DNA of 32,492 nt from an uncultured Eubacteriales bacterium (GCA_905202605.1 CAJKSU010000007.1:1-32492), one strand, 5' to 3'. Counted from the first letter of the stretch, positions 8,837-15,784 are shown. Notes: generated by a model not told the origin, from the letters alone. Program-made: numbers and translations.

Positions 8837-8896
8837 GTACCTTCGCCTGCCGTCTTCCATTTTTCTGTCATTTTCCATGAACTTTTTTGATTTCAC

Positions 8897-8925
8897 TTGA
8901 AACCGGAGCCGATATGCTATATAAT
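8897..8925 (+). promoter_or_regulatory. Sigma-A promoter for the peptidyl-prolyl isomerase gene
   Basis: TTGAAA (8897-8902), a 17-base spacer and TATAAT (8920-8925). The start would be near 8932, with AGGAGAGG about 12 bases before the ATG at 8962. Confidence 0.85.
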
Positions 8926-8961
8926 GGCTCTGATTAACAACAGGAGAGGACTGACCCTACT

Positions 8962-10539
8962 ATGAGCGCATCCAGAGAAAAGCGTCTGCGCCGGGAGCTT
9001 CGTGAGGCCGAGGCCAACAGCGATACCGTTAAAAAGCAGAGAAAGAAAAAGAATAAAAAACCTATGACGCAGGCCAAGGCCAAGAAAATCCGCAGCGCCG
9101 TTGGATCTGCCATTGCCATCGTGCTGGTGGTGCTGTTCATTGGCCTGATTTTCGTGAACAGCGGCTTTATGCAGACTCATGCTACCGCACTGACCGTGGG
9201 CAGCCATAAGCTCACTCCCACTGAGTTTAACTATTTCTATCATGATTCCTATTACAACATCTACAGCCAGTATTCCTCCAGCGGCCTTTGGAACTATCTT
9301 GTAGATTCCTCCAAGCCCATCGAGAGTCAGGATTGTGCCATGAGTCAGGACGGCGAAACATGGAAGGAATACATCACCAAAACTGCCTGTGATACTGCGC
9401 TTCAGGTCTATGCCCTGTATGATGCGGCCACCGAGGCTGGCTTCACGCTGGACGATGACACAAAGTCCACCATCGAAACCACCCGTGACAACCTTTCCTC
9501 CTACGCCTCCTCCTCCGGCTACAAGAACGCCGATGACTATCTGGCGGCCAACTATGGAAAAGGCGCCGATGTGGAATCCTACATCCAGTACCTGACCGTC
9601 CAGCAGACTGCAACCTCCTATGCCAAGGAAAAGACCTCCAGCTTCACCTACTCCGATGATGAGCTGCGCAGCTACTACGACGAGAACAAGAACGATTTCG
9701 ACAAGGTAACCTATCGGGTATTTAATGTAGCCACGAAGGATGATGACACCGCAGCTGCCAAGGAGACTGCCGATAACATGAACGCAGACCTCACCGGCAC
9801 GGAGGAGAGCTTCATCAAGGCTGCTCAGAAGTATGCTCCGGAGGATTCTCAGGAGTCCTATGAGGACGAGGGCTACACCCTCAAGTCCAACCAGAGCTAT
9901 TCCTCCATCAGCTCCGACTACGCCGACTGGCTGTTTGCCGACGGGCGCACCGAGGGCGAGAGCGAGGTCGTTGCCACCTCCTCCGGCTACAGCGTTGTGA
10001 TGTTCGTCTCCCGTGACGACAACAACTATAACACCGTCAACGTCCGTCACATCCTTGTGAAGGTCGCTACCTCCGGTGACAACAGCACCTCTACCGATGC
10101 CGATTGGGAGGCGTGCAAGACCAAAATCGATGAGATTCAGCAGGAATGGGAGGCCACCGATCAGACCGAGGACGATTTTGCCACGCTGGCAACTGAGAAG
10201 TCCGAGGACACCGGCTCCGCTTCCGACGGCGGTCTGTATGAGGATGTATACAAGGGTCAGATGGTCACCGAGTTCAACGACTGGTGCTTTGATCCTGAGC
10301 GCAAGGCGGGTGACACCGGCGTGGTCAAGACCTCTTACGGCTATCACCTGATTTATTTCTCCGGCACCGGCGACCTGTATTGGAAGTCTCTTGCCGATAC
10401 CGCAAAGCGCAACGCCGATTACACCGACTGGTATGATGATTTCTCCGCAAGCTACACTGCGGACAAGAGCACCATCGGTCAGTGGTTCACCAACAAGGAG
10501 CTTCCGGTTCTGGGCAACTCCACCACCTCCGCAAACTAA
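8962..10539 (+). CDS. Membrane-anchored PpiC-type peptidyl-prolyl isomerase (SurA/PrsA-like)
   Basis: Probably a foldase for secreted proteins. Residues 1-45 are strongly basic and cytoplasmic, and 46-66 form a single membrane anchor (AVGSAIAIVLVVLFIGLIF). A SurA-N-like helical region follows. The parvulin-type rotamase domain lies at about 358-480, marked by NVRHILVKV, a D-x-G-G-L-Y block (SASDGGLYEDV), and a closing YGYHLIYF motif. Unlike Bacillus PrsA there is no lipobox cysteine, so the anchor is the helix rather than a lipid. The outside part is rich in Asp, Ser and Thr. At 525 residues it is longer than PrsA. The gene has its own promoter and a perfect hairpin after the stop. Confidence 0.85.
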   Translation: MSASREKRLRRELREAEANSDTVKKQRKKKNKKPMTQAKAKKIRSAVGSAIAIVLVVLFIGLIFVNSGFMQTHATALTVGSHKLTPTEFNYFYHDSYYNIYSQYSSSGLWNYLVDSSKPIESQDCAMSQDGETWKEYITKTACDTALQVYALYDAATEAGFTLDDDTKSTIETTRDNLSSYASSSGYKNADDYLAANYGKGADVESYIQYLTVQQTATSYAKEKTSSFTYSDDELRSYYDENKNDFDKVTYRVFNVATKDDDTAAAKETADNMNADLTGTEESFIKAAQKYAPEDSQESYEDEGYTLKSNQSYSSISSDYADWLFADGRTEGESEVVATSSGYSVVMFVSRDDNNYNTVNVRHILVKVATSGDNSTSTDADWEACKTKIDEIQQEWEATDQTEDDFATLATEKSEDTGSASDGGLYEDVYKGQMVTEFNDWCFDPERKAGDTGVVKTSYGYHLIYFSGTGDLYWKSLADTAKRNADYTDWYDDFSASYTADKSTIGQWFTNKELPVLGNSTTSAN

Positions 10540-10561
10540 GCGATCGAACCTGTTCAGTTCT

Positions 10562-10593
10562 GATGCCCGGACAAGCTGTCCGGGCATCGTTTT
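10562..10593 (+). terminator. Terminator after the peptidyl-prolyl isomerase gene
   Basis: A perfect 12-base stem, GATGCCCGGACA (10562-10573) with TGTCCGGGCATC (10577-10588), loop AGC, then GTTTTA. The T tract is short, so termination may be partial. Confidence 0.7.
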
Positions 10594-10610
10594 ATCAGGA
10601 AGGAGCAACT

Positions 10611-11327
10611 ATGAATCAGTTTTTACGGGAAGCGATGTTCTACGGAGAGGACGCCGTAGCATCGCTGTCCCAGAAGCATGTGATGATCTTTGGCATCGGC
10701 GGCGTGGGCAGCTATACAGCCGAAGCGCTGGGGCGTGCCGGAATCGGGAAGCTCACGCTGGTGGACAACGATACCGTGGGCCTCACCAATCTCAACCGTC
10801 AACTCTGCGCTCTTCACTCCACTCTGGGGCAGTATAAATCCGACGTCATGGCAGAACGGCTGCGGGATATCAACCCGGAGGCCGAGATCATTTCCCTGCC
10901 GAAGCTCTATGACGAGGCGCACAAGGAGGATTTTTTCTCCCTCCAGCCGGATTATATTGTAGATGCCATCGATCTGGTGTCCTGCAAGCTCAGTCTCATT
11001 GAAACTGCCCTTTCCCGGAATATCCCCATTATCTCCTCCATGGGAACGGGAAACAAGCAGGATCCCACCCGATTCCGGATCGCAGACATCAATCAGACCT
11101 CCGGCTGTCATCTGGCGCGGGTGATCCGCCGGGAGCTGAAAAACCGCGGCATTGCCCACCACAAGGTGCTGTTTTCCGATGAAACGCCCATCACGCCCCT
11201 GCCGCTGGAGCTCCCGCCGCCGGGCCGCAGGAGCATCCCCGCCTCCCTGTCCTGGGTACCCTCCTGCGCCGGACTGCTGCTGGCGGGCTATGTGGTGCAG
11301 GAGCTGCTGGGGGTAAACCGCAGCTGA
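10611..11327 (+). CDS. tcdA: tRNA threonylcarbamoyladenosine dehydratase
   Basis: ATP-dependent E1-like enzyme that cyclises t6A37 of ANN-decoding tRNAs to ct6A. The ThiF/MoeB-type nucleotide fold shows GIGGVGSY at 28-35, the acidic LVDNDTVGLTNLNRQ block at 49-63, and YDEAH, VDAIDLVSCK and SSMGTGNK further on. The C-terminal VPSCAGLLLAGYVVQELL helix is typical. The start is the ATG at 10611 with AGGAAGGAG upstream; the longer open frame upstream crosses the preceding terminator. At 238 residues it is slightly short but complete. It may be transcribed by read-through from the gene before. Confidence 0.93.
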   Translation: MNQFLREAMFYGEDAVASLSQKHVMIFGIGGVGSYTAEALGRAGIGKLTLVDNDTVGLTNLNRQLCALHSTLGQYKSDVMAERLRDINPEAEIISLPKLYDEAHKEDFFSLQPDYIVDAIDLVSCKLSLIETALSRNIPIISSMGTGNKQDPTRFRIADINQTSGCHLARVIRRELKNRGIAHHKVLFSDETPITPLPLELPPPGRRSIPASLSWVPSCAGLLLAGYVVQELLGVNRS

Positions 11328-11344
11328 ACATCCGGCATGTATAA

Positions 11345-11383
11345 AAAATTCCTCCCGTGGAATCCTGCCACAGGAGGGATTTT
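11345..11383 (+). terminator. Terminator-like hairpin that covers the start of the next gene
   Basis: AAAATTCCTCC-C-GTGG (11345-11360) pairs with CCAC-A-GGAGGGATTTT (11368-11383), with a seven-base loop and a single mismatch. The A and T tracts on both sides make it look like an intrinsic terminator for tcdA. Its right arm contains the ribosome binding site (AGGAGGG, 11372-11378) of the transporter gene starting at 11386, so transcripts crossing it would have that site paired. Confidence 0.65.
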
Positions 11384-11385
11384 CT

Positions 11386-11742
11386 ATGAACAAAACCGTA
11401 AAATATGCCCTGAGCGGAGCGGCGGCGGGCAGCGCCAACGGCCTGTTCGGCGCAGGCGGCGGTATGCTTTTGGTGCCGCTGCTGACCCGCTGGGCAGGGC
11501 TGGAGGATAAAAAGGCCTTTGCCACCTCTATTGCCATCATTGCGCCCATGTGCCTCACGTCCATTCTGCTGTACTGGTATCATGGACAGCTGGATCTTGC
11601 TTCCGCACTCCCCTATCTTGCAGGCGGCCTGCTGGGCGGGCTGCTGGGCGGCCTGCTGTTTCGGAGGATGTCGCCGCAGGTACTCCACAAGCTGCTGGGG
11701 ATTTTCATTCTGTACGGCGGAATTCGGAGCGTCTTATGCTGA
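11386..11742 (+). CDS. TauE/SafE-family transporter, half-size (first of a pair)
   Basis: Small membrane protein of 118 residues with about four hydrophobic segments. The N-terminal G-x-x-N-G-L-F-G-A-G-G-G-M motif (about 18-29) is the signature of the TSUP (sulfite exporter TauE/SafE) family, whose usual members have about 250 residues and two such halves. This is therefore one repeat unit as a separate protein. Its last seven bases overlap the next gene, which codes for the other half. They probably form a heterodimer. Substrate is unknown; TSUP proteins move sulfur-containing or organic anions. The start codon lies just after the hairpin that contains its ribosome site. Confidence 0.85.
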   Translation: MNKTVKYALSGAAAGSANGLFGAGGGMLLVPLLTRWAGLEDKKAFATSIAIIAPMCLTSILLYWYHGQLDLASALPYLAGGLLGGLLGGLLFRRMSPQVLHKLLGIFILYGGIRSVLC

Positions 11743-12113
11743 AATGGCTTCTATCTCTGGCCGTCGGGCTGCTCACCGGCATTCTCTCCGGCTTTGGCAT
11801 CGGCGGCGGCACCATATTGATGGTATACCTCACCGCATTGGCAGCGTTCCCGCAGAAAATCGCCCAGGGCATCAACCTGCTCTATTTTATCCCCACCGCC
11901 GCCGCTTCCCTGCTGCTCCACAGCAAGCACCATCAGGTGGAATGGAAGGCCGTTCTCCCAGCCGCCCTCTGCGGCTGCGCCACCGCTGCCGGGTTCAGTC
12001 TGCTTTCTCTGGGACTGGAGCTGGGACTGCTGAAAAAACTGTTTGGAGTATTTCTGATTTTTACCGGGCTGTCCGAGCTGCGTAAAAAGCCTTCGTCCAC
12101 AAGCGTCCGTTAG
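11736..12113 (+). CDS. TauE/SafE-family transporter, half-size (second of a pair)
   Basis: Second half-size TSUP protein, 125 residues, with about four hydrophobic segments. The motif G-I-L-S-G-F-G-I-G-G-G-T (about 16-27) is equivalent to the one in the preceding gene. I chose the ATG at 11736 because it aligns the protein with the first half. The longer frame starting at 11550 is Arg/Pro-rich and overlaps the first gene. Overlap of the two genes (ATG before TGA, seven bases) indicates translational coupling and equal amounts of both. Its stop codon overlaps that of ruvX on the other strand by three bases. Confidence 0.85.
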   Translation: MLKWLLSLAVGLLTGILSGFGIGGGTILMVYLTALAAFPQKIAQGINLLYFIPTAAASLLLHSKHHQVEWKAVLPAALCGCATAAGFSLLSLGLELGLLKKLFGVFLIFTGLSELRKKPSSTSVR

Positions 12114-12529
12114 AATCCGGTTCCAAGGAATCGAAGATACCCCTCCAAAATCAGGGACGCCGCCACGGCGTCCACATTTTTCCGGTGCTGCTTCATTTTC
12201 TTCCCCCCGGCAGAGAGAATGCTGTGCGCCTCAATGGTGGTGCGCCGTTCGTCCCACAGCACCACCTCCATGCCGGTTTTCTCCGTGAGCAGTGCCGCAA
12301 ACTCCCGATAGAGGTCCGCTCTCGGCCCCTCGGTGCCGTCCATATTTTTCGGAAAGCCCATAATCAGCCGCTCCGGCTTCTTCTCCCGTACCAGCGCCGC
12401 CACCTTTTCCGCAGTCTTTTCCCGGTTCCATTCCGTGATTACAGTGGTAAAGCCCACCAGCATCCCCGCGGGATCCGATACCGCCACCCCAGTGCGGGCA
12501 TCGCCGTAATCCAGTGCCATAACCTTCAT
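12110..12529 (-). CDS. ruvX: RuvX/YqgF, Holliday junction resolvase-like protein
   Basis: RNase H-fold nuclease of the YqgF family, linked to 16S rRNA 5'-end maturation and to DNA junction resolution. The N-terminal ALDYGDARTGVAVSD (5-19) holds the first catalytic Asp7. RLIMGFPKNMDGTEG, LWDERRTT and the C-terminal KNVDAVAASLILEGYL complete the family pattern. The 139-residue length is typical. The start at 12529 is preceded by AAAAGGAGG; an upstream in-frame ATG at 12592 lies before the promoter. The gene stands alone with its own promoter and is convergent with the TSUP pair. Confidence 0.95.
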   Translation of the reverse strand: MKVMALDYGDARTGVAVSDPAGMLVGFTTVITEWNREKTAEKVAALVREKKPERLIMGFPKNMDGTEGPRADLYREFAALLTEKTGMEVVLWDERRTTIEAHSILSAGGKKMKQHRKNVDAVAASLILEGYLRFLGTGF

Positions 12530-12551
12530 CGTGTGTCCTCCTTTTTTCTGG

Positions 12552-12580
12552 AGTATACCACATTTTGCGCCGTCCCGCAA
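12552..12580 (-). promoter_or_regulatory. Sigma-A promoter for ruvX
   Basis: On the minus strand, TTGCGG (12580-12575), a 17-base spacer and TATACT (12557-12552). It excludes the ATG at 12592 as the start. Confidence 0.8.
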
Positions 12581-12604
12581 GAAACCGTCCACATTCTGTG
12601 TCCG

Positions 12605-12622
12605 CCCGGAAATTTTTCCGGG
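12605..12622. repeat. Perfect palindrome between divergent promoters
   Basis: CCCGGAAA-TT-TTTCCGGG lies between the ruvX -35 (12580) and the -35 of the rpmG-secE-nusG promoter (12641). No T tract follows on either strand in the right place for a terminator, so an operator is possible. Confidence 0.5.
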
Positions 12623-12640
12623 AAAATACGTATTTTCTTA

Positions 12641-12669
12641 TTGACCGTGAAAAAAATCTATGCTAGAAT
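12641..12669 (+). promoter_or_regulatory. Sigma-A promoter of the rpmG-secE-nusG operon
   Basis: TTGACC (12641-12646), a 17-base spacer and TAGAAT (12664-12669). A leader of about 115 bases follows before rpmG; I recognise no known riboswitch in it. Confidence 0.85.
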
Positions 12670-12789
12670 AGTTTTACCTGTGAATTCGGGGGTATTTCTA
12701 TGCCCGTTTTCAGCTGCGGGCGGCAATGCCGCGATCAAATTTATTATGACCGCAGTGATACAGGGAGGCAATTTTAAGGAGGTGCCGAA

Positions 12790-12939
12790 ATGCGCGTTAA
12801 AGTAACTCTGAGATGCAATGAGTGCAAGCAAAGAAACTACTACACCATGAAGAACAAGAAGAACGATCCGGATCGTCTCGAAATGAAGAAGTACTGCAGA
12901 TTCTGCAGAAAGCACACCGTGCACACCGAGACTAAGTAA
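12790..12939 (+). CDS. rpmG: 50S ribosomal protein L33
   Basis: A 49-residue basic protein with the L33 pattern: MRVKVTLRCNECKQRNY at the N-terminus, then a K-N-K-K-N-D-P-D-R-L-E-x-K-K-Y-C block and C-R-K-H-T at the C-terminus. The four Cys residues (9, 12, 36, 39 as CxxC pairs) make it the zinc-binding (C+) form, which is usual when cells do not lack zinc. AAGGAGG precedes the ATG. It is the first gene of the rpmG-secE-nusG cluster, a common Firmicute order. Confidence 0.97.
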   Translation: MRVKVTLRCNECKQRNYYTMKNKKNDPDRLEMKKYCRFCRKHTVHTETK

Positions 12940-12954
12940 TGGAGGCTACCGTCA

Positions 12955-13194
12955 ATGGCAGAAGCTAAGAAACAGGAAAATGAGGGCTTTTTCCGCCGGA
13001 CTGGCAAGCGCCTGAGCAAATGGTTCCGCGAGATGCGGGCTGAGCTGAAAAAGGTTGTCTGGCCCTCCAAGAAGCAGGTTCTCCAGAATACTGTAGTCGT
13101 TCTTATTTCTGTTCTGGTGGTCGGCGTCTTCATCTGGATTTTCGACGCGATCAGCAGCCTGATCGTCCAGTGGCTCATCGGCCTGTTTAACTAA
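12955..13194 (+). CDS. secE: Preprotein translocase subunit SecE
   Basis: Essential small subunit of the SecYEG channel. The 79-residue protein has an amphipathic surface helix with the conserved E-M-R-A-E-L-K-K-V-x-W-P-S motif (25-38) followed by one membrane segment (about 46-75), as in single-span Firmicute SecE. The ribosome site GGAGG lies just after the rpmG stop. NusG follows after 14 bases. Confidence 0.97.
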   Translation: MAEAKKQENEGFFRRTGKRLSKWFREMRAELKKVVWPSKKQVLQNTVVVLISVLVVGVFIWIFDAISSLIVQWLIGLFN

Positions 13195-13208
13195 GGCAGG
13201 GTGATACC

Positions 13209-13751
13209 ATGGCAGAAGAAGCGAAGTGGTATGTAGTCCATACGTATTCCGCGTATGAGAATACCGTTAAAGCCACCATCGAGAAAAGTATTCAGAACCG
13301 CCACCTTCAGGATCTGATCCACGAGGTTCTGATCCCCATGGAGACGGTCACCGAGGTGACTGACTCCGGTTCAAAAACCGTTGAACGCAAGATTTACCCC
13401 GGCTATGTGCTGGTGAAAATGGTCATGACCGATGAGGCATGGTACATCATCAACTCTGTCCGTGGTGTAACCGGCTTTGTCGGCGCTGACGCCGAGGCAA
13501 AGCCCATGATTCGTGCGGTTCCCCTTACCGACGAAGAGGTACAGCAGCTCGGCATCGAGAAGCATACCGTTGAGGTTCCCTATGCTCTGGGCGATACCGT
13601 CCGGATCAACGACGGCCCTCTTACCACCTTCACCGGTCGCGTGGATGCCCTCGATATCGACAACAATTCCGTCCGCGTGGTGGTTTCCATGTTCGGACGT
13701 GAAACGCCGGTCGAGCTGGAGCTTGACCAGGTAGAGCTGGTAGAGGAATAA
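13209..13751 (+). CDS. nusG: Transcription termination/antitermination factor NusG
   Basis: Binds RNA polymerase and influences pausing, Rho action and coupling to ribosomes. At 180 residues it has the family length. The NGN domain (1-110) begins with KWYVVHTYSAYENTVK and contains PGYVLVKM and VRGVTGFVG. The C-terminal KOW domain (about 125-180) contains GDTVRINDGPLTTFTGRV and SMFGRETPVELELDQVE. The gene lies between secE and rplK, the classic position. Confidence 0.98.
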   Translation: MAEEAKWYVVHTYSAYENTVKATIEKSIQNRHLQDLIHEVLIPMETVTEVTDSGSKTVERKIYPGYVLVKMVMTDEAWYIINSVRGVTGFVGADAEAKPMIRAVPLTDEEVQQLGIEKHTVEVPYALGDTVRINDGPLTTFTGRVDALDIDNNSVRVVVSMFGRETPVELELDQVELVEE

Positions 13752-13765
13752 CCGGCTCGATCCCC

Positions 13766-13829
13766 CCGGCCCGGCTGGCCGGAACGTGGGAGGGGTTTGA
13801 TACTCCGCCAAATATACGCACCCGCGTAT
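13766..13829 (+). promoter_or_regulatory. Structured leader of rplK, possible second L1 site
   Basis: Between nusG and rplK there is a hairpin CCGGCC/GGCCGG (13766-13782), then GTGGGAGG (13786-13793) and CTCC (13803-13806) followed by GCCAAATATACGCAC. The second part resembles the L1 target described at 14330-14355, including GTG paired with CAC. A competing hairpin ATACGC/GCGTAT (13814-13829) also fits. No promoter is obvious, so rplK is probably read from the secE-nusG transcript. Confidence 0.4.
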
Positions 13830-13857
13830 CACCACATTTTTTCAGGAGGTGCTCTTC

Positions 13858-14283
13858 ATGGCACAGAAAGTAACAGGTTATATCAGACTGCAGATCAATG
13901 CCGCTAAGGCTACTGCTTCTCCTCCGGTTGGCCCCGCTCTGGGTCAGCACGGTGTAAATATCGCTCAGTTCATTAAGGAATTCAACGAGCGCACCAAGGA
14001 TCAGGTTGGCTTTAAGATCCCCGTAGTTATCACGGTTTATGCCGACCGCAGCTTCACCTTCATCACCAAGACTCCCCCCACCGCTACCCTCATCCTGAAG
14101 GCAGCAGGCGTCGAGAAGGGCTCCGGCGAACCCAACAAGAACAAGGTTGCCACCATCACCAAGGCCCAGCTCCAGGAGATTGCTGAGAAGAAGATGCCCG
14201 ACCTCAACGCCGCTTCCATCGAGGCAGCTATGAGCAACGTGGCCGGCACCTGCCGTTCCATGGGCATCACTGTGGTAGACTAA
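13858..14283 (+). CDS. rplK: 50S ribosomal protein L11
   Basis: 141-residue protein of the GTPase-associated centre. The N-terminal KVTGYIRLQINAAKATASPPVGPALGQHGVNI block is the invariant proline-rich L11 signature, and the C-terminal RNA-binding part ends in AGTCRSMGITV. I chose the ATG at 13858 (MAQKV), with CAGGAGG upstream, over the ATG nine bases earlier. It is followed by rplA. Confidence 0.98.
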   Translation: MAQKVTGYIRLQINAAKATASPPVGPALGQHGVNIAQFIKEFNERTKDQVGFKIPVVITVYADRSFTFITKTPPTATLILKAAGVEKGSGEPNKNKVATITKAQLQEIAEKKMPDLNAASIEAAMSNVAGTCRSMGITVVD

Positions 14284-14329
14284 GTCAACATCCGAGGTTA
14301 GCGCAAATCTGTAAAGCGTGCCTCATAAC

Positions 14330-14355
14330 GTGGGAGGATTATTCCGACGAACCAC
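14330..14355 (+). promoter_or_regulatory. Ribosomal protein L1 binding site in the mRNA
   Basis: GTGG (14330-14333) pairs with CCAC (14352-14355), GGA (14336-14338) with TCC (14343-14345), leaving GACGAA as an unpaired 3' loop. This copies the L1 site of 23S rRNA helix 76-78, where GUGGGAGG on one side faces ...CCGAC...GAAAUACCAC on the other. L1 (the product of the next gene) would bind here when rRNA is lacking and block its own translation. The rplA ribosome site lies a few bases downstream. Confidence 0.75.
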
Positions 14356-14373
14356 TATAAGGAGGATATTCAA

Positions 14374-15063
14374 TTGAAGAAAGGTAAAAATTATCAGGAG
14401 AGCGCAAAGCTCATCGACCGTTCCGTTCAGTATGATGCTGCGGACGCCTGCGCTCTTGTTGTCAATACTGCAAAGGCCAAGTTCGACGAGACCGTAGAGG
14501 TTCACATCCGTCTGGGCGTTGACTCCCGTCACGCTGACCAGCAGGTTCGTGGCTCTGTTGTACTGCCCAACGGCACCGGCAAGACCCGTAAGGTTCTGGT
14601 CTTCGCAAAGGACGCCAAGGCTGACGCTGCCCGTGCGGCCGGCGCCGACTATGTTGGCGGCATGGACATGGTGGAGAAGATCCAGAAGGAGAACTTCTTC
14701 GACTATGACGTAGTAGTTGCTACCCCCGACATGATGGGTATCGTTGGTCGTCTGGGTAAGGTCCTCGGCCCCAAGGGTCTGATGCCCTCCCCCAAGGCCG
14801 GCACCGTTACCCCCGATGTGGAAAAGGCCATCGGCGAGATCAAGGCCGGTAAGATCGAGTACCGTCTCGACAAGACCAACATCATCCACTGCCCCATCGG
14901 CAAGGTTTCCTTCGGCTCCGAGAAGCTGGTCGAGAACTTCGACACTCTGATCGCCGCCATCATCAAGGCGAAGCCCGCCGCTGCAAAGGGCCAGTATATC
15001 AAGTCCTGCGTCCTGGCTTCCACCATGGGCCCTGGCATCAAGGTCAGCACTGCCAAGTACTAA
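14374..15063 (+). CDS. rplA: 50S ribosomal protein L1
   Basis: 229-residue protein of the L1 stalk, also a translational repressor. Typical blocks are KGKNYQESAKLID at the N-terminus, VVLPNGTGKTRKVLVFAK in the middle, VGRLGKVLGPKGLMPSPKAGTV (the domain II signature) and MGPGIKV at the end. The start codon is TTG at 14374, with AAGGAGG eight bases upstream; no ATG is available nearby. A weak start after a strong ribosome site fits control by L1 itself through the site at 14330. Confidence 0.98.
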   Translation: MKKGKNYQESAKLIDRSVQYDAADACALVVNTAKAKFDETVEVHIRLGVDSRHADQQVRGSVVLPNGTGKTRKVLVFAKDAKADAARAAGADYVGGMDMVEKIQKENFFDYDVVVATPDMMGIVGRLGKVLGPKGLMPSPKAGTVTPDVEKAIGEIKAGKIEYRLDKTNIIHCPIGKVSFGSEKLVENFDTLIAAIIKAKPAAAKGQYIKSCVLASTMGPGIKVSTAKY

Positions 15064-15097
15064 TCCGCTGTAACCTTAAAATTCCGAAAATTTGTGC

Positions 15098-15126
15098 TTG
15101 ACAGGCGGCGTTCTGTTTGGTATAAT
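15098..15126 (+). promoter_or_regulatory. Sigma-A promoter of rplJ-rplL
   Basis: Perfect consensus: TTGACA (15098-15103), 17-base spacer, TATAAT (15121-15126). It lies after the rplA stop and makes rplJ-rplL a separate transcript starting near 15133. Confidence 0.92.
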
Positions 15127-15132
15127 AATCAA

Positions 15133-15249
15133 CGCTGCCAGAGACAGCAGGAGGCTTTTGCCATAAGGGTTCCCCATCCTGCCGAGGAAGCACAATGGAT
15201 TTATGTGTCTTTTGTGTCCTCGTGCCGCTCTGGTACGAGGACATTTTTT
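15133..15249 (+). promoter_or_regulatory. Ribosomal protein L10 leader
   Basis: The 5' leader of rplJ has the conserved L10-binding pattern: CCAGAGACAGCAGGAGGC on the 5' side and CCTGCCGAGGAAGC (about 15177-15191) on the 3' side, pairing CAGCAGG with CCTGC. L10 or the L10-L12 complex binds here for autogenous control. CGAGGA (15183-15188) can also pair with TCCTCG (15217-15222) in the left arm of the terminator below, so the leader can act as an anti-terminator switch. Confidence 0.88.
15216..15249 (+). terminator. Attenuator terminator in the L10 leader
   Basis: GTCCTCGTGCC (15216-15226) pairs with GGTACGAGGAC (15232-15242), with one G-T pair and a five-base loop, followed by A and six T. 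It ends only 16 bases before the rplJ ATG, so read-through must be regulated or partial. Confidence 0.9.
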
Positions 15250-15265
15250 CTGGAGGTGACATTCA

Positions 15266-15784
15266 ATGCCTAACGCTAAGGTTCTTGAAGCAAAGAAGGC
15301 TACCGTGGCTGCCATGTCTGAGCAGATCAAGGCTGCAACCGCCGGTGTCTTTGTTGATTACAAGGGTATTACCGTGGCTCAGGATACTGAGCTTCGTAAC
15401 CAGTTCCGTGAGGCTGGCGTCGAGTACACCGTTGTGAAGAACACTCTGACCCGTCTTGCCTGCCGGGAGAACGATTACGACTTTGACGAGGTGCTCAACG
15501 GTACCACTGCTTTCGCAGTGTCCACCGGCGACCCCATCGCTCCTGCTCGTATCGTCAGCCAGTTTGCCAAGAAGAACAAGATTCTTGCCATCAAGGGCGG
15601 CTTTGTTGAGGGAAAGATGGTTTCCGTCAACGAGCTGAGCGCTTTCGGCGAGCTGACCTCCAAGAACGATCTGGTTGCCCAGGTTCTTGGTACCATGCTT
15701 GCTCCCATCAGTTCTCTGGCCTTCGTGCTGGATCAGATCCGGCTTCAGAAGGAGGCCCCCGAAGCTGCTGCCGCAGCAGAATAA
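15266..15784 (+). CDS. rplJ: 50S ribosomal protein L10
   Basis: 172-residue base of the L7/L12 stalk. The N-terminal domain has MSEQIKAATAGVFVDYKGITV, ELRNQFREAGVEYTVVKNTLTRLA and KGGFVEGKMV, all typical of L10. The C-terminal helix (about 150-172) that binds L12 dimers ends in an Ala/Glu-rich tail. Start at 15266 with GGAGGTG. It overlaps nothing and is followed after 38 bases by rplL. Confidence 0.98.
   Translation: MPNAKVLEAKKATVAAMSEQIKAATAGVFVDYKGITVAQDTELRNQFREAGVEYTVVKNTLTRLACRENDYDFDEVLNGTTAFAVSTGDPIAPARIVSQFAKKNKILAIKGGFVEGKMVSVNELSAFGELTSKNDLVAQVLGTMLAPISSLAFVLDQIRLQKEAPEAAAAAE

Noticed and set aside
8692..8880. Open frames over the 6S RNA region on both strands
   Set aside because: Cys-rich translations without ribosome site or codon bias; the RNA fold explains the region better.
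12670..12789. Riboswitch or tRNA-like element before rpmG
   Set aside because: Some short stems are possible but I cannot match a known class, and no terminator or sequestered start is seen.
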